Positions 35,307 through 46,206 of a stretch of 54,272 nucleotides of DNA are shown piece after piece. Source of the DNA: Parasitella parasitica. Lineage: Eukaryota; Mucoromycota; Mucoromycetes; Mucorales; Mucoraceae. The notes under the pieces were generated by a model. It saw only the letters and a program-made list of their open reading frames with translations. It was not told the DNA's origin and did no database searches. The stretch is from NCBI GenBank assembly GCA_025201805.1, contig MU619238.1, positions 137,970-192,241 on the forward strand, in the 5' to 3' direction. Numbering within the stretch: the first letter of the stretch is position 1; every line of letters starts with the position of its first letter. The translations under genes and the position numbers were made by a program.

Positions 35307-37130
35307 GAAACAAAATAAAAGCATACATTACACTTCTTTATTGGTGACCCATTTTCGTCTTAGTGACCCATTTTCATTTCATACCTCTTTTACTTTTTCT
35401 TCAATTCCCTCTTTTACTTTTTCCTCTTCTTAAACAACCATTTTCATTTCAAACTGGCCAATTATTCTTTTTTCTTTAAATTATACAACAGGTATGTCGT
35501 TAATTAAACCCACGTCCTTTCTCATCTTCTGTTTTCAATCTTTTTACTTGCTTATTATTGTTTGGAGTCTCTTCTCTCCTTCTTTGTATGGGCAAATAAA
35601 AATACAAGATTAAAACCAGGTATAGCACGCTCTGTTATGATCCATACGAGGAATGCCAACCGACCCACGATGCCGTTGGGTAAGGAGCTTCCAGCGAGAC
35701 ACGCGGAGTTGTGGTCTTTTTGTGTTTAATGGGGAGTCTCTTCTGTCCATTTTTCAGATTAAGACCTGTGCTTAAGATGAGGATTTATTACAAACTGCTT
35801 ACTAACTTGAAAAATTATATTTTTGATTCCCTCTTTTGAGGGAGAAGAGATAGGAATATATTCAACGATTGTAGTACACGGTCTTTACAGCTCTCCAATA
35901 TATATTTCGCTTATTTAACAGATTCTAATAAATAGTTGTTTTATTTACTATTTGCGTTAATATTTAAACTATGTCCATCTTTAAGAATCTGTTTAATGAC
36001 TTCATGTTTATTTCACTATTCTGCGTTATATTTAAATTATGGGTTCATCTTGAAGAGTATATTCATTGGTTTCGTGATGGTTTTTTGAAGCCATACAAGA
36101 TTCTGAATACAGACACACGTGGACAATAAACTCAGTTTAATTTTAACGGTGTGCTTATTACCAAGTGGAGAAAAAGATAATGCTGTAGAGGTAGCAGAGC
36201 AAGATGGTACTATGGAAAGGTGTATTCTAGAAGTACCCGTCACTGGATGTAATCAATAACTTTCTTTTTTTATTTTCAAGTAGAATCTTTGTGCTTCTTC
36301 CCTTTACATGTTTAAAGACCACCAAACCTTATCCAAAGACATCAAACTTTAATCCAAGCTTTTGTATGTATTTAATATCAAAATGACTGTTTTCTGACAT
36401 AACTTCCTTGAGGGTGTCTCCAAAGATCTCCACATATTATTTCATGAAATGCTCTTAATAGTTTCAAATAACTATCCATCCTGAGACGGTCTTAGAATTA
36501 ACATTATTGGCCTTTTCAATCCCCTTTCACACGAGGAACCTGCTTTGGAGAATGAGGTGTTAGGGCTGGTGATAAGGGATTCATTTCTCTAAGTTCGCCG
36601 TCTGTATGCTTTCTTTTTTTTTGTGATCACGTACAAAGTTTTAACGTTGCTGAGACTTTTTTGGTATTACCGGTATTACAGTGTCAAGAAACCGCTTGTA
36701 ATATTATTTGGAATCGCGATATAATGGCTGCAAAAAACATCCTCAACATATTTTTACATGCAGCAAGAAACAATGACGCTCGTCTTTCACCATTCCAGCG
36801 TTCTAAATCAAAAGAATAATTGCAAGCATTGTGTGTCATTGATATTACTCTTTAATACGCCATAGGTATTCGGTTTATCCTATACGCCATTACAGGTGAG
36901 TAAAATTGTCCAAAAAAAAAGAAAGTATCATCCTCTCACCAATTTTCTTTTGGTGATTTTGTAAAATTAGCACCTAGCACCTCCGTAAAGATTATCTAGT
37001 CCCGAGATTGTATGTAGATCATATGCTTTGGCTTCTTGACAATGAGTAAAAAAATTCAAATATCTTTTAGACTTGTAAAAATATTGAAAAGAGGGACATT
37101 GCAAACAATTAACCTATCAGATGTGCTGCA
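35307..37130. other. spacer with repeat debris
   Basis: Contains GTGACCCATTTTC twice at 35344-35376 (beside the transposase relic), a possible solo LTR beginning TGTTATGATCC near 35631, the duplicated block 35941-36076, and a 50-codon open fragment around 36110-36255. None is an intact gene. Confidence 0.4.
35941..36076 (+). repeat. two diverged tandem copies of a ~67-bp block
   Basis: 35941-36006 and 36007-36076 align end to end: TATTTACTATTTGCGTTA matches TATTTCACTATTCTGCGTTA, followed by ATTTAAACTATG/ATTTAAATTATG and TTCATG/TTCGTG ends. Copies differ at about a quarter of positions. Role unknown. Confidence 0.55.
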
Positions 37131-37138
37131 TATATAAG
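37131..37138 (+). promoter_or_regulatory. TATA box of F-box gene 2
   Basis: TATATAAG lies 80 nt upstream of the ATG at 37218. Confidence 0.5.
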
Positions 37139-37217
37139 GGTCAGTCAATGACAACTCAAACATCTTTGGTTTTTTTTTTTCGCATTCTTTTTATTTTCAT
37201 TCATCATCCTTTTATAT

Positions 37218-38300
37218 ATGACTACTGAAACATTGTTCCCGCTAGAGGTGATAGAAATCATCCTTAGCTTTGTTGATACCGCAGAAGAACTAGGAAAATT
37301 GAGTCTTGTCTGTAAAAACTGGAAACCTATTGCAATGAATATAATGCATACCAAGATGATTTCAGTTAAATCAGAACTTGGCGCTCTAAAGTTGTATGAA
37401 CATCTATCTCAATATCCTGAAAAAATCGCAGCAATAACACACCTGGATTTTCATTTTGATTCGGAGGACTTGCCCGTCATTATTGAGCAAATATTGAGAT
37501 TGGCCTTAACACCCAACATCTACAAGTTAACTGGCGCTGTAAAATCAGACAAATTCTTCACCACACTGTTCAAAATCATGGATGATAAGTTATTAGAATT
37601 TGATAATTTGGTCATTTTACCCTACTTTACTGGGAAGAATAATGCTATATTGCTTGCACAAGTATTGAGATTCAAAGACAAGCATGAGAGTCTAGCTCTT
37701 GTAGTCAATGAAAGGAAAACCCGCTCTGAACTCTTTCGTCAGCTCCTCAGTCAGCTTGACAAGTTTAAAAAGTTGAACTATCTGAAGCTCACTGGTTTTG
37801 CTTGTGGACTCGAAGACACAGAATTCGTTTTGAGGCGCACTTTTCGCTTGAAGGGAACACTTGAAATCCAAAACTTTGAATTTAACCAAGATAACGCTAT
37901 GACATCGATGACAACAGAGCAAGTTGAGTTCTGGGCAACTCAAAATGTCAGAAAATTAGGAATATTGAAGACGCTTATAATTGAAACAGATTGCCGTCCT
38001 GAATATATCGAATACTTGCTATACAAATACCCAAAAGTTGAGCACATTAAGATCCGCGGTAAACTGCTGTGTCCTCATCTAGACAAAATATCTATAAACA
38101 AGGCTTTGCAACGTATCGTCGAAGCTGTTAAGAATGTGCCATGCAAGCAAATAGATCTGGTTATTCCTACTCTCCATGACATTTCGTCATTCAGTGTGCC
38201 AAAGCTCAAAAATAACAAAGAAACACTTGGTTTTTGTGTGGACCAATATCAAAACGAAAGAAATTTGTTTTTAACGTATAAATCGCATGAAAAGATCTAG
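37218..38300 (+). CDS. F-box protein, paralogue 2
   Basis: Single exon, 360 residues, homologous over its whole length to the protein at 31700. The F-box (FPLEVIEIILSFVDTAEELG...VCKNW) is at residues 6-45. The C-terminal part keeps the landmarks LNYLKLTGFACG, TLEIQNFEF and TLIIETDCRPEYIEYLLYKYP. It should also act as an SCF adaptor. Both paralogues are full length and open, so neither is decaying. The two lie in the same orientation 4.4 kb apart with transposon debris between them, which fits an old tandem duplication later invaded by mobile DNA. Confidence 0.82.
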   Translation: MTTETLFPLEVIEIILSFVDTAEELGKLSLVCKNWKPIAMNIMHTKMISVKSELGALKLYEHLSQYPEKIAAITHLDFHFDSEDLPVIIEQILRLALTPNIYKLTGAVKSDKFFTTLFKIMDDKLLEFDNLVILPYFTGKNNAILLAQVLRFKDKHESLALVVNERKTRSELFRQLLSQLDKFKKLNYLKLTGFACGLEDTEFVLRRTFRLKGTLEIQNFEFNQDNAMTSMTTEQVEFWATQNVRKLGILKTLIIETDCRPEYIEYLLYKYPKVEHIKIRGKLLCPHLDKISINKALQRIVEAVKNVPCKQIDLVIPTLHDISSFSVPKLKNNKETLGFCVDQYQNERNLFLTYKSHEKI

Positions 38301-38659
38301 CTACTCGTCCAAACTAATATACATGTTTTATGCCCTATACCATTATATAACTATTCATTAATTTTAATCTATGCAATATGATCAGTCTCAATTTTTTATA
38401 TGCTTACCTATTTATCTTACAAATAAAGCACTTTTTAATATATCCTGCATAAATTATCGGTATAAAAACCTGAAATGATGCAAATAACAATAACTTTAAT
38501 TGTATTTTGTATATGTAAGAATAGAAATGTATATTGAAAGAGTATAAGATATTTTACAGGTCCATTTGCAAAAGCAAAACATAAAAAAAAAATCGAGACA
38601 TTGGTATAGATATATGAGAAAGAAGATGAGGCGGGAGAGCGAGATTTTTAAATAATACA
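38301..38659. other. convergent spacer, 3' UTRs
   Basis: Short AT-rich region between the stop codons of F-box gene 2 (+) and the WNK-like kinase (-). Nothing else seen. Confidence 0.5.
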
Positions 38660-40960
38660 TTAGATCGAACCCTCAAGTTCCAAGCTACCTTTGCTATGCA
38701 ACATGTTTTTCAATGCACGTATAGCAAAAACGGTGAGCCCAATGCTGGACCAATCTTCATCTAATAGCTCTCTCAAATCGCCAACTGTCATGATATCTTG
38801 GTTCTTCAACTTGCGAATCCATTCCTCTGCTTTTGCCGGTTCACGATTAGTTGCTTTAGCTGTGTCGTATACAAAAATGTCAACATTTGTGTCATCAAAG
38901 TACTCTATGTGCGGATGCTTTAGTCACTGCTTGTTTCCCTAATGATTGTGGGTCTATCATACAAACCTTTTGTGGCCACTTTATTCATATGCAATACAAA
39001 CTGCGGATGATCATCACTATACGAGCCCTCGCTCTCATCGGAGAATGCCATTTCTTCATTGTTGGCTTGAAATTTGGCTGCAGTTGCTTTCTCAAGGTCC
39101 AGTAAGGCCTGTTTCTCCTTTTCCTCGGCAATGACAGCTTGTTGCTTTAAATATTCGCACTTTTTCTCTTGATCAGCTACTTTATCCATTAAGGTAGTAA
39201 GCTCTAGCTTTGATTTTTCAAGCTCTGATCGGATATCATTCTCACGTCTCCACACAGCTTGATTCTTGAGCTTTTCGTTATCTGATTCTTCCTCTTTCTC
39301 AATGTCCCGTAAAATGCGATTGATTTCATTTGTGATCCACTGCTGATACCGCTCTGGCAAAACTTGTTCCTCAATCTATTCAAAACATTTGTATATTTGT
39401 GAAAACCATGAATTGAGTTGGCTATTTTTTTTTTTTTTTTTTTTTACTCACCATTTCAGCTACAACTTCTTCCGCAGTGTCTTCTTGCTATTGAAACAAT
39501 TACATAAGCAAGGTGATAAAAAATTGGGCAGCATGTGCTGTGTACTCACAGTATTAAACTCGAATTTGACAGATAATTTATCAGAGCCCTTGAATACAAC
39601 TTGGAGAGTGACGATGGTATGAGACGGGTCGTTTTCCAGTATGACCACATCAGGTTCTACGGCTAAAAATGAGCATTCAAGCAGCTCTTGAGCAGATAAC
39701 CTTCAGGATTGCACGTGGCATTAGTATGAGATGCTGTCTGCACACACACGCACACACGCACACACGCACACACGCACACACACACACATATACATAAATA
39801 CATTACCTTTCGTTTTCGTTGGTAGATAGGCAGCTATTAATAACTTCCAGTACTTGTTGGTTTTGGATTTTAGCCAAAGATTCTGGTTTTATGTGCTTTG
39901 TTTTATCCAAAAAAAAAACCTGGTTAGGGAGATGTCTATTTTTATACCATCGATTACTACAGATGCATTACCTGACACACTTTCTTGTATATTTGCGCTG
40001 TATTTGTGCATTCTGCATATGGGTATTCGCCGGTTGTCATTTCGATTAAACACATGCCAAAGGCATAAAGATCTACCTTTTCATTGTAGCCTTCTTCTTC
40101 ATACATTTCAGGCGCCATGAATTCTGGAGTGCCGATGAGAGTGTACTTTTTGTCACCGAGCCACATGTTCTCAGCAGTGCCCAAGTCGCCGATTTTTATT
40201 TCGCCATGTGCACCGTTAATGAAAATGTTGTCGCATTTGATGTCTCTATGAATGATGGGTGGATTGTGACCATGGAGATAAGCTAAACCTTTCAGTATTT
40301 GGCGACTCCAACGTTTCACAATTTTCGGATTGGGCAAGCTTAGTTTTCGAATGTACTCTCGCAGAGTGCCTGAAGTCATCAGCTCGGTGACAAAGATGAA
40401 TTCAGTGCGATTCTCACTAAGCCATGCATCATGAAACGCAATGATATTAGGATGGCGCACTGATTTTAAAATGTCGATCTCATGCCTGACGTCCTTATTA
40501 TTGTCATGTCCAATCTAAAACGAACGATATGAGGAAATGCTATAGGCACATGCGTGCTAGTCATACTTACGTGCAGCACATTCCAGGCTACTTCGTATCC
40601 TTCCTCACGGTCTATGGCTTTGTGGACTACTTTGAAGGCGCCTTTTCCAAGTAGAGTGTTTAGTCTGCAGTATCTCTTATTGGGTGCCCATTCTAGCACA
40701 TGTTCTGCTTGATTTGTATTAGATCTATCAATCAGATCCTGACTAGAAGTGTGGCTGGGCATTGATGCTGCAATAGCAGTGTCTCCGGTGTTGTCTGTGG
40801 TATAAGATGCATCTATCTGTGATAGCTTGTAGTTTATATGATCCGCAATTGTCGCAGTAGAGGTTTTTATGGGATCTTTGTTCTCCATCAAAAATGGCGG
40901 ACGATATGTATCCATGGTGGCTGCCGCATGGCTATCAAAAGCAGGTTCTGCTTCTGTCAT
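38660..40960 (-). CDS. wnk: WNK-type protein kinase with PF2-like, coiled-coil and SAM-like domains
   Basis: Seven exons join in phase to 620 residues: 40571-40960, 39972-40514, 39807-39895, 39550-39700, 39452-39487, 38967-39375, 38660-38904. Residues 1-95 are disordered. The kinase domain (about 97-350) has GKGAFK at 105-110 and Asn127 where ordinary kinases have the beta-3 lysine, so Lys110 in the glycine loop is the likely catalytic lysine: the WNK hallmark. HRDIKCDN (219-226), GTPEFMAPEMY and VDLYAFGMCLIEM are also WNK-like. The DLG motif reads DLGT (240-243), not DLGL. A PF2-like segment (VVFKGSDKLSVKFEF), a coiled coil and a C-terminal SAM-like domain follow (AEEWIRKLKNQDI, TVGDLRELLDEDW, LTVFAIRALKNML). 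In animals and plants WNKs sense chloride, osmotic stress and crowding; here that is inference. The last intron (62 nt) hides the SAM exon: reading on gives a stop at 38920. Confidence 0.88.
39739..39790. repeat. (CACACACG)/(CA)n microsatellite
   Basis: A CA-type array with regular G interruptions every eight bases, lying inside the 106-nt intron between kinase exons 3 and 4 (39701-39806). Likely length-variable. Confidence 0.85.
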
Positions 40961-42620
40961 TATAAGTTTGTGTATTTTGTTTGCTATAAAACGAAAAAGA
41001 AAAGAGGAAAAAACCAAAAGAACCCTACTGAGCAATTAATACATGTTGATTTATATGGGCGTTTCCGGAGTGAGAATACCATGAGAAAAAGTAAAGTGTC
41101 TGATAATAGCGGTATGCATTTGTTCCAAAAGCAAAAAATGATGAAATGGCACAAGAGTCATGCGTCTGGGCTGCTTAACTTTTCTCTTTCGTGTGTCATG
41201 GTGATACGGATTTCATTCAGGACTAGCTCAAACACAGAAATTTTCAAGGGGTAGAATGTACAGAAAATAGCTAAACTTTAGAATCTTGTCACTGTAAGTA
41301 TAAAAAGTGAGCAATGACATGTAAAGCGACTCTGGTGTTTCATCTTATGTGCGTAGACTATATTTTGTATACGCATCAAGTGAACTTGTTGATATAATTG
41401 CAATGTATGTAGTCACCACTTTATTAAGTCATGGTTGATATGCATGCTTTATAATATTCCTTTGAAGCGAATCGTTCAATAACAAACAGACATTCAAACT
41501 AGCAGTAGCTCGGTGCTCAAAATATAGACCAAGGTCCTGCAACTATGCTCCTAAAAGATACACTAGCTATGGGTTATATTTGCATAGTTCTAACGAAGTT
41601 TGTCTGTTCAAGTGAGTTTTCGTTACTAATTTTGGAATAGAAAATTCAAGTACACTCAAACACCTGAAAAAGTCTTCAGATAGTGTAGTTTGCACGTCTA
41701 CGTTAGGGCACTCTTGAATACTAATTGATGCGGCGCTCAGTTTGCTAAGAATAACAACAAATATCTCATTATGACAATTCAGGGCGTGATCCCATTTCTG
41801 TTAAGCTGGTTCGAATTTCCTTGTAATTTAGTACGGCTGCAAGATCACGATTCCACAACCTTGGCTTTGATTGCCCTAAGAAGTCAGAGTTTGTGCATCT
41901 GATAGTTCAGTAATCATAGAATCTCATAGCTAATGTCTAGTCCTATCATTCTTTTTACCGTTGTAATTCATGACAAAATATAGTAGACCTAGTCTTTCTC
42001 TTGAAGGGTCATGGATACAAAATATAATATTTTATCAAGTACCAACTAGAATTATTCAAGTGTAAAATATTTAGAGAAATCAATAGAAAACTTACCGAAT
42101 TGTCAGAGATGATACCTAGTTAGATATAAACATGAAAATAGAATGTGCACCTATTTCATTCATATATTCAGTCATTCATACCACTCAACAGTACTGTCTT
42201 GAAAGCTCTCCAACTTACTCTCACATAAAGCACAACGTTTTTTTTTTTAAGCATTTGGATCAAACACTTGTTTCTTGTTGGCTCTTGATATTTTGTGTTG
42301 GGAGCAAACCATTTACCAAGCACAAGAACATGGCCAGAGCCAAATTTATGATTGAGTTATTTCACCAGCCCAAAATCCTCTTGATCATGGCACATTTTGG
42401 AAGAGAAGTTTATTTAGCGAAATGGCAAAACTTGTAGCTTTTGTAATATTTAGCTCGCCTGCTGCTTTAAACTGCTTTGATCGCTATTTACCTTGCGTTT
42501 GAAAAACAAATTAGATTTGTATTTTGGGCATATGTTCATTGCAAGGATCAGGGGGGCATTTCCCTCAGCCCAACCAATCTACTGATACTGATATCTAAGC
42601 TTCTTACCTGGAGCTGAAGA
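40961..42620. other. 1.7-kb spacer
   Basis: Promoter side of the kinase gene. Reading frames here are short and unconvincing; no motif recognised. Confidence 0.45.
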
Positions 42621-43046
42621 TTAATCAGAGACATACATCAGAACATTTTGATGATGATGAAAAGGTAAATTTTCTTGACAGAAGATAACCTGATCTTTGC
42701 GAGCTATGCTTCTGATGACTGGACCGAGGCAGGCTTGGTCCTCTTCCGTTGAATTCTGTAATGCCTTGAAAGCTTTGTTCTTGTCATCTTTTTGTAAGCA
42801 ATGATCTGCTTATCCTGCGCAATGCTTGTCTCTTTTATACAGTAAGAAAGAGTTACTCTTAATTTCATTTAACTCTTCCGGAGCCAGACTTTTCATGTAT
42901 CTCACAACGTCGTCAGAAACTACACGCTTTGTCTTGGGTTGTTGGGGGTAGCAGCAGATTTTGGAAAGAGGAGAATTATCACTAGATTCATGTATGGTGG
43001 CAGTAGTAGAAGTAGAGCTACTAGCCTTCTTTTTGCTTTTGTTCAT
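42621..43046 (-). CDS. small two-exon gene, unknown function
   Basis: Not recognised. Exon 1 (42857-43046) and exon 2 (42621-42805) join through a 51-nt intron with donor GTAACT and acceptor GCAG, giving 124 residues. Without splicing the frame meets a TAA at 42810. The intron is a multiple of three, so the same frame is open on both sides, which argues that both parts are coding. The protein is polar: a basic Ser/Thr-rich start (NKSKKKASSSTSTT), a predicted helix at MKSLAPEELNEIK, and a second charged region (DDKNKAFKALQNSTEED). No domain assigned. The start is the first ATG of the open frame. Confidence 0.45.
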
Positions 43047-44140
43047 TCATTTTCAAGGACTATTTACAGGCGTAGATCCCCTACCTATATTGCTTTCGTA
43101 TTGAGACAACTATTTTCTAGATGAGCTATTCTGCTTATATGGTACACACTTTTCCTTTTTTTAATTATACTGCTGAAAATCATCATCATTCGATTTCTAT
43201 TCTTATTATATTATGATATTCGTCTATAATGCCATGATTTTTGTAGACAGTATTATAAGTTATAATAAGAGTCGATCAACTGCTAATATATCTTACTGTA
43301 CACTTATGTCTTTTTGGGCGGTTACTCCTACTTTCGTTGTGGAGAAGTAGTTGCTTGCTTATTCTTCCTTTTCTACATGTAAGCTCCTTTTTAAAAGTTA
43401 TGGAGGAAGAAGCTCTCCCGATACCCTGTTGTGCTAATCAAAGAAAGATAGGCAAAATAATTTACAGGCGAGCTGGTGAACCTCGAAGATGGAGCCTATC
43501 TTTTTTAGCTTTGGGGAATAAAATGGGCTCTACACAGTTACATAAGTAACACTTTTGCTGACACCGCTGAAGTGGTTCCTGCTGATAACTTTCTAGATTT
43601 CAATACAAACATTGTTGTTCCAAACGTGTTTGCCAGATAGTGAGTCAAGTCAGCACTTTGTTTTCTAACTTAGATCTCGGTTTTACGGTCGTTATAGCAG
43701 TGTAGTTTTTGTAATTCAAATAGGATACGTGAAAGATTGCCAGTAGTTCACAGCAGATTGTATAAATACCCTGTATATTCATATATCATAAACCATATAT
43801 ACTTCTCTTTTATTGTTCGGATACAGAAGTTGAAAACTGTGAATTATTACAAATCTCTTTTTTATTATTGTATTGAAATATTTAAATTATACATCAGGGG
43901 ATGTGGTGTCTAAAAAATTTATCTGTAAAAATAGTTTTCTTTTTCATTATAATTTATCATCAATATCAGATGTTTGCTCATAATTACCTCTGCTTAAATG
44001 ATCGCAAAACTGATCTCAAACTTGGAAAACTTTGCATTGACTTGGCGCTATCTGGCAACAACATTGGTATCCATGTTTTTATCAATATCTATAGAGTTAC
44101 CAAATGATATCACAAATTTGCATATCGGAATTGCAGATAA
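43047..44140. other. spacer
   Basis: No gene recognised in about 1.1 kb of AT-rich sequence. Confidence 0.45.
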
Positions 44141-44335
44141 TCAATGATAGGCTTCGATAAAGAACATAATAAACACTGTCTTATGCGCCATCAGATCAGA
44201 CATAAAAATCGCTACTTGTCTGAGCATAACTTGATTTCCTTTGGGCGATGTGTCACCATCAAAAGTTATGGGTTCAACTCCGTCCTCATCAACAACATGT
44301 CCTTGTCCATCTTTATAAAAAAATTGCATATCCAT
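44141..44335 (-). CDS. short open frame, possible exon or gene fragment
   Basis: 64 codons from ATG to stop. The first two thirds (FYKDGQGHVVDEDGVEPI, FDGDTSPKGNQVML) have the composition of a real acidic protein, and a good acceptor (TTGTTTTACAG) precedes the ATG by 9 nt. The last 10 codons are hydrophobic and follow a possible GTGTTT donor, so the true exon may end near 44175. No family recognised; it could be a fragment. Confidence 0.25.
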   Translation of the reverse strand: MDMQFFYKDGQGHVVDEDGVEPITFDGDTSPKGNQVMLRQVAIFMSDLMAHKTVFIMFFIEAYH

Positions 44336-44616
44336 TCTGAATGACTGTAAAACAAAATTATACAGTGGATAGAAAACATAATAATTTATATATATATATA
44401 ATTTTTTTTTTTTTTTTTTGTGTATAAAGGAACTGAAAATATCATATGTAAGAAGCTTCTGTAAGTAGGGAAAAAAAAAACGAAGAGAGGGGATAGTGCT
44501 ACATGTACAATCTTTTTACTGTACAGGTTTATAATATAAAAATAAAAAAGGGAGCGTGATTATCTTATGTATAAAGGTGGTTGTTTTCCTCTTTTTTTTT
44601 TGTGCATCGAGTATTT
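44336..44616. other. PUF gene 3' flank
   Basis: Homopolymer-rich (T and A runs, TATATATATA near 44390). No gene seen. Confidence 0.45.
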
Positions 44617-44624
44617 TATATACA
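44617..44624 (-). promoter_or_regulatory. candidate Pumilio-binding site in the PUF gene's own 3' UTR
   Basis: TGTATATA on the minus strand, 14 nt after the PUF stop codon at 44639-44641. It matches UGUANAUA, the target predicted from the repeat residues of the encoded protein, and so suggests autoregulation. Confidence 0.4.
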
Positions 44625-44638
44625 AATCCATTTGCTTT

Positions 44639-46167
44639 CTAATTTAATCTTCCTTCTACAACATCGTCTGAAGTAATGTTGTAGTGAGTCTCTCCAGATT
44701 GAGTCTCGGAATGATTTTCCAAGTAATGTTCTGCGCCTAGCTCCAATTGTCCGTTGTTAATCAGCGGCAATAACTTTTCGACTTCTGTCGATCATTGTTA
44801 AAGATCAATTATATTGCAAAAGCTGCTAGACTTACTTTGGATTAGATGCTTTCCATAGGTATACTTTTTCAATGATTGCAAATGAGGTCTGATCTTGTTT
44901 ACTAGCAATTCCCGTTGATCATCGTCCACAACATCCAACATCTTTTGTATAACATAGTTTGCGTATTGATCCTTCATCATGGTAACAAGAGGCAAAGTCC
45001 TTGTTTGGTGCGTGCGCAAGTCAGTACGATAACAGGTCATATATCTTTCCCCCCCCTCCACTTACCCGTCAGATCTAGGTTGAAGCACTTCTTCAATCAA
45101 CAATTGACGATCACGCTTTGACCCATAATCAACACATTTTTCAACAACATTGCTGGCAAATTTATGCTTACTAAGTTGAAGCACTTGCCCGCGGATTCTG
45201 TCAATGACAAGAGACTTGTCTGCAGCTCTTCCCCGCTCCAAAATGTGCTGAATGACATAGTTGCCGTACTGATCTTGTACTAGTTGACCAGTACATCTAT
45301 GAAGCTCATCGAGCAAAGGGCCCTAGCATAATTGTTAGTGCCTTGCCAGTCCTCCTGAAGATGGGATTTCATGCTTACTATTCTTACCGTTTGGTCTTCG
45401 GTACAATGTTCAAACATGCGTTGAATGACACGACAGCCATACGGATGGGTGGCCAGATTGTACACTTGACCATGGAAAGCGTCGATAATGAATTGGATGT
45501 GTGGAGCCAGGACCCGCTCTATGGCCTTTTGAATGACGTGGTTACCATTTTGATCTTTGATGCACTTGAGCACACAACCATCCAGTTCTTTGATGAGTCT
45601 CGCTTGCTGTTCTGTCAAGACGTGTTCCAAAGCCTTTTGTACAACGCGGCAGCCGTACATCTGCAGCGACAAGGACAAGACATGTCCTTCCATCTGCTTG
45701 GCCAAGATGGTCTTTTGCATCTGATTGCCATGTTCAAAAAACTTTTGCAGCACATAGTTGCCAAAGACATCCGTCATCAACTGCAAGGCATTAGGCAGGA
45801 CTTCTTCAAACACCATCTGTTTTTCATCGCTGTTGGCCGTTTCTAGTTTCTGCTGAATGAAACGAGATCCGTGTTGATCACCACTGAACTCGACAATATG
45901 ACCCTCTATATCCTTGAGCTCATACTTTTTGTTCTTGGAGTTTCTAAATTCCTCCAACAAGGGACTACGCATGTTCATGGCCATATCTTGGCTGGATGAA
46001 GACGACTGTTGCTGCTGCTGTTGCTGGTGCTGGTGCTGGTGCTGGTGCTGGTGCTGTTGCTGTTGCTGGTGCGCATGATTGTGGTGGTGCATCTGGCGTC
46101 CATCGATATCATGGTGATGATTGCCTCTAGATCTAGAATGCATATGAGGATTATTGTGGCCAAAGCC

Positions 46168-46206
<39 letters not shown>

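Noticed and set aside
38920-38966. Apparent stop of the WNK-like protein at 38920
   Set aside because: A 62-nt intron (38905-38966) with GTTTGT donor and CATAG acceptor restores an open frame that encodes a conserved-looking SAM-like domain.
42810-42857. HMG-box-like start (SNSFLLYKRDKH) and pseudogene stop
   Set aside because: The resemblance lies mostly inside what is better read as a 51-nt intron; the rest shows no HMG character.
45343-45846. 167-codon plus-strand frame
   Set aside because: Antisense to the PUM repeats, whose sense-strand motifs and splice sites are unambiguous.
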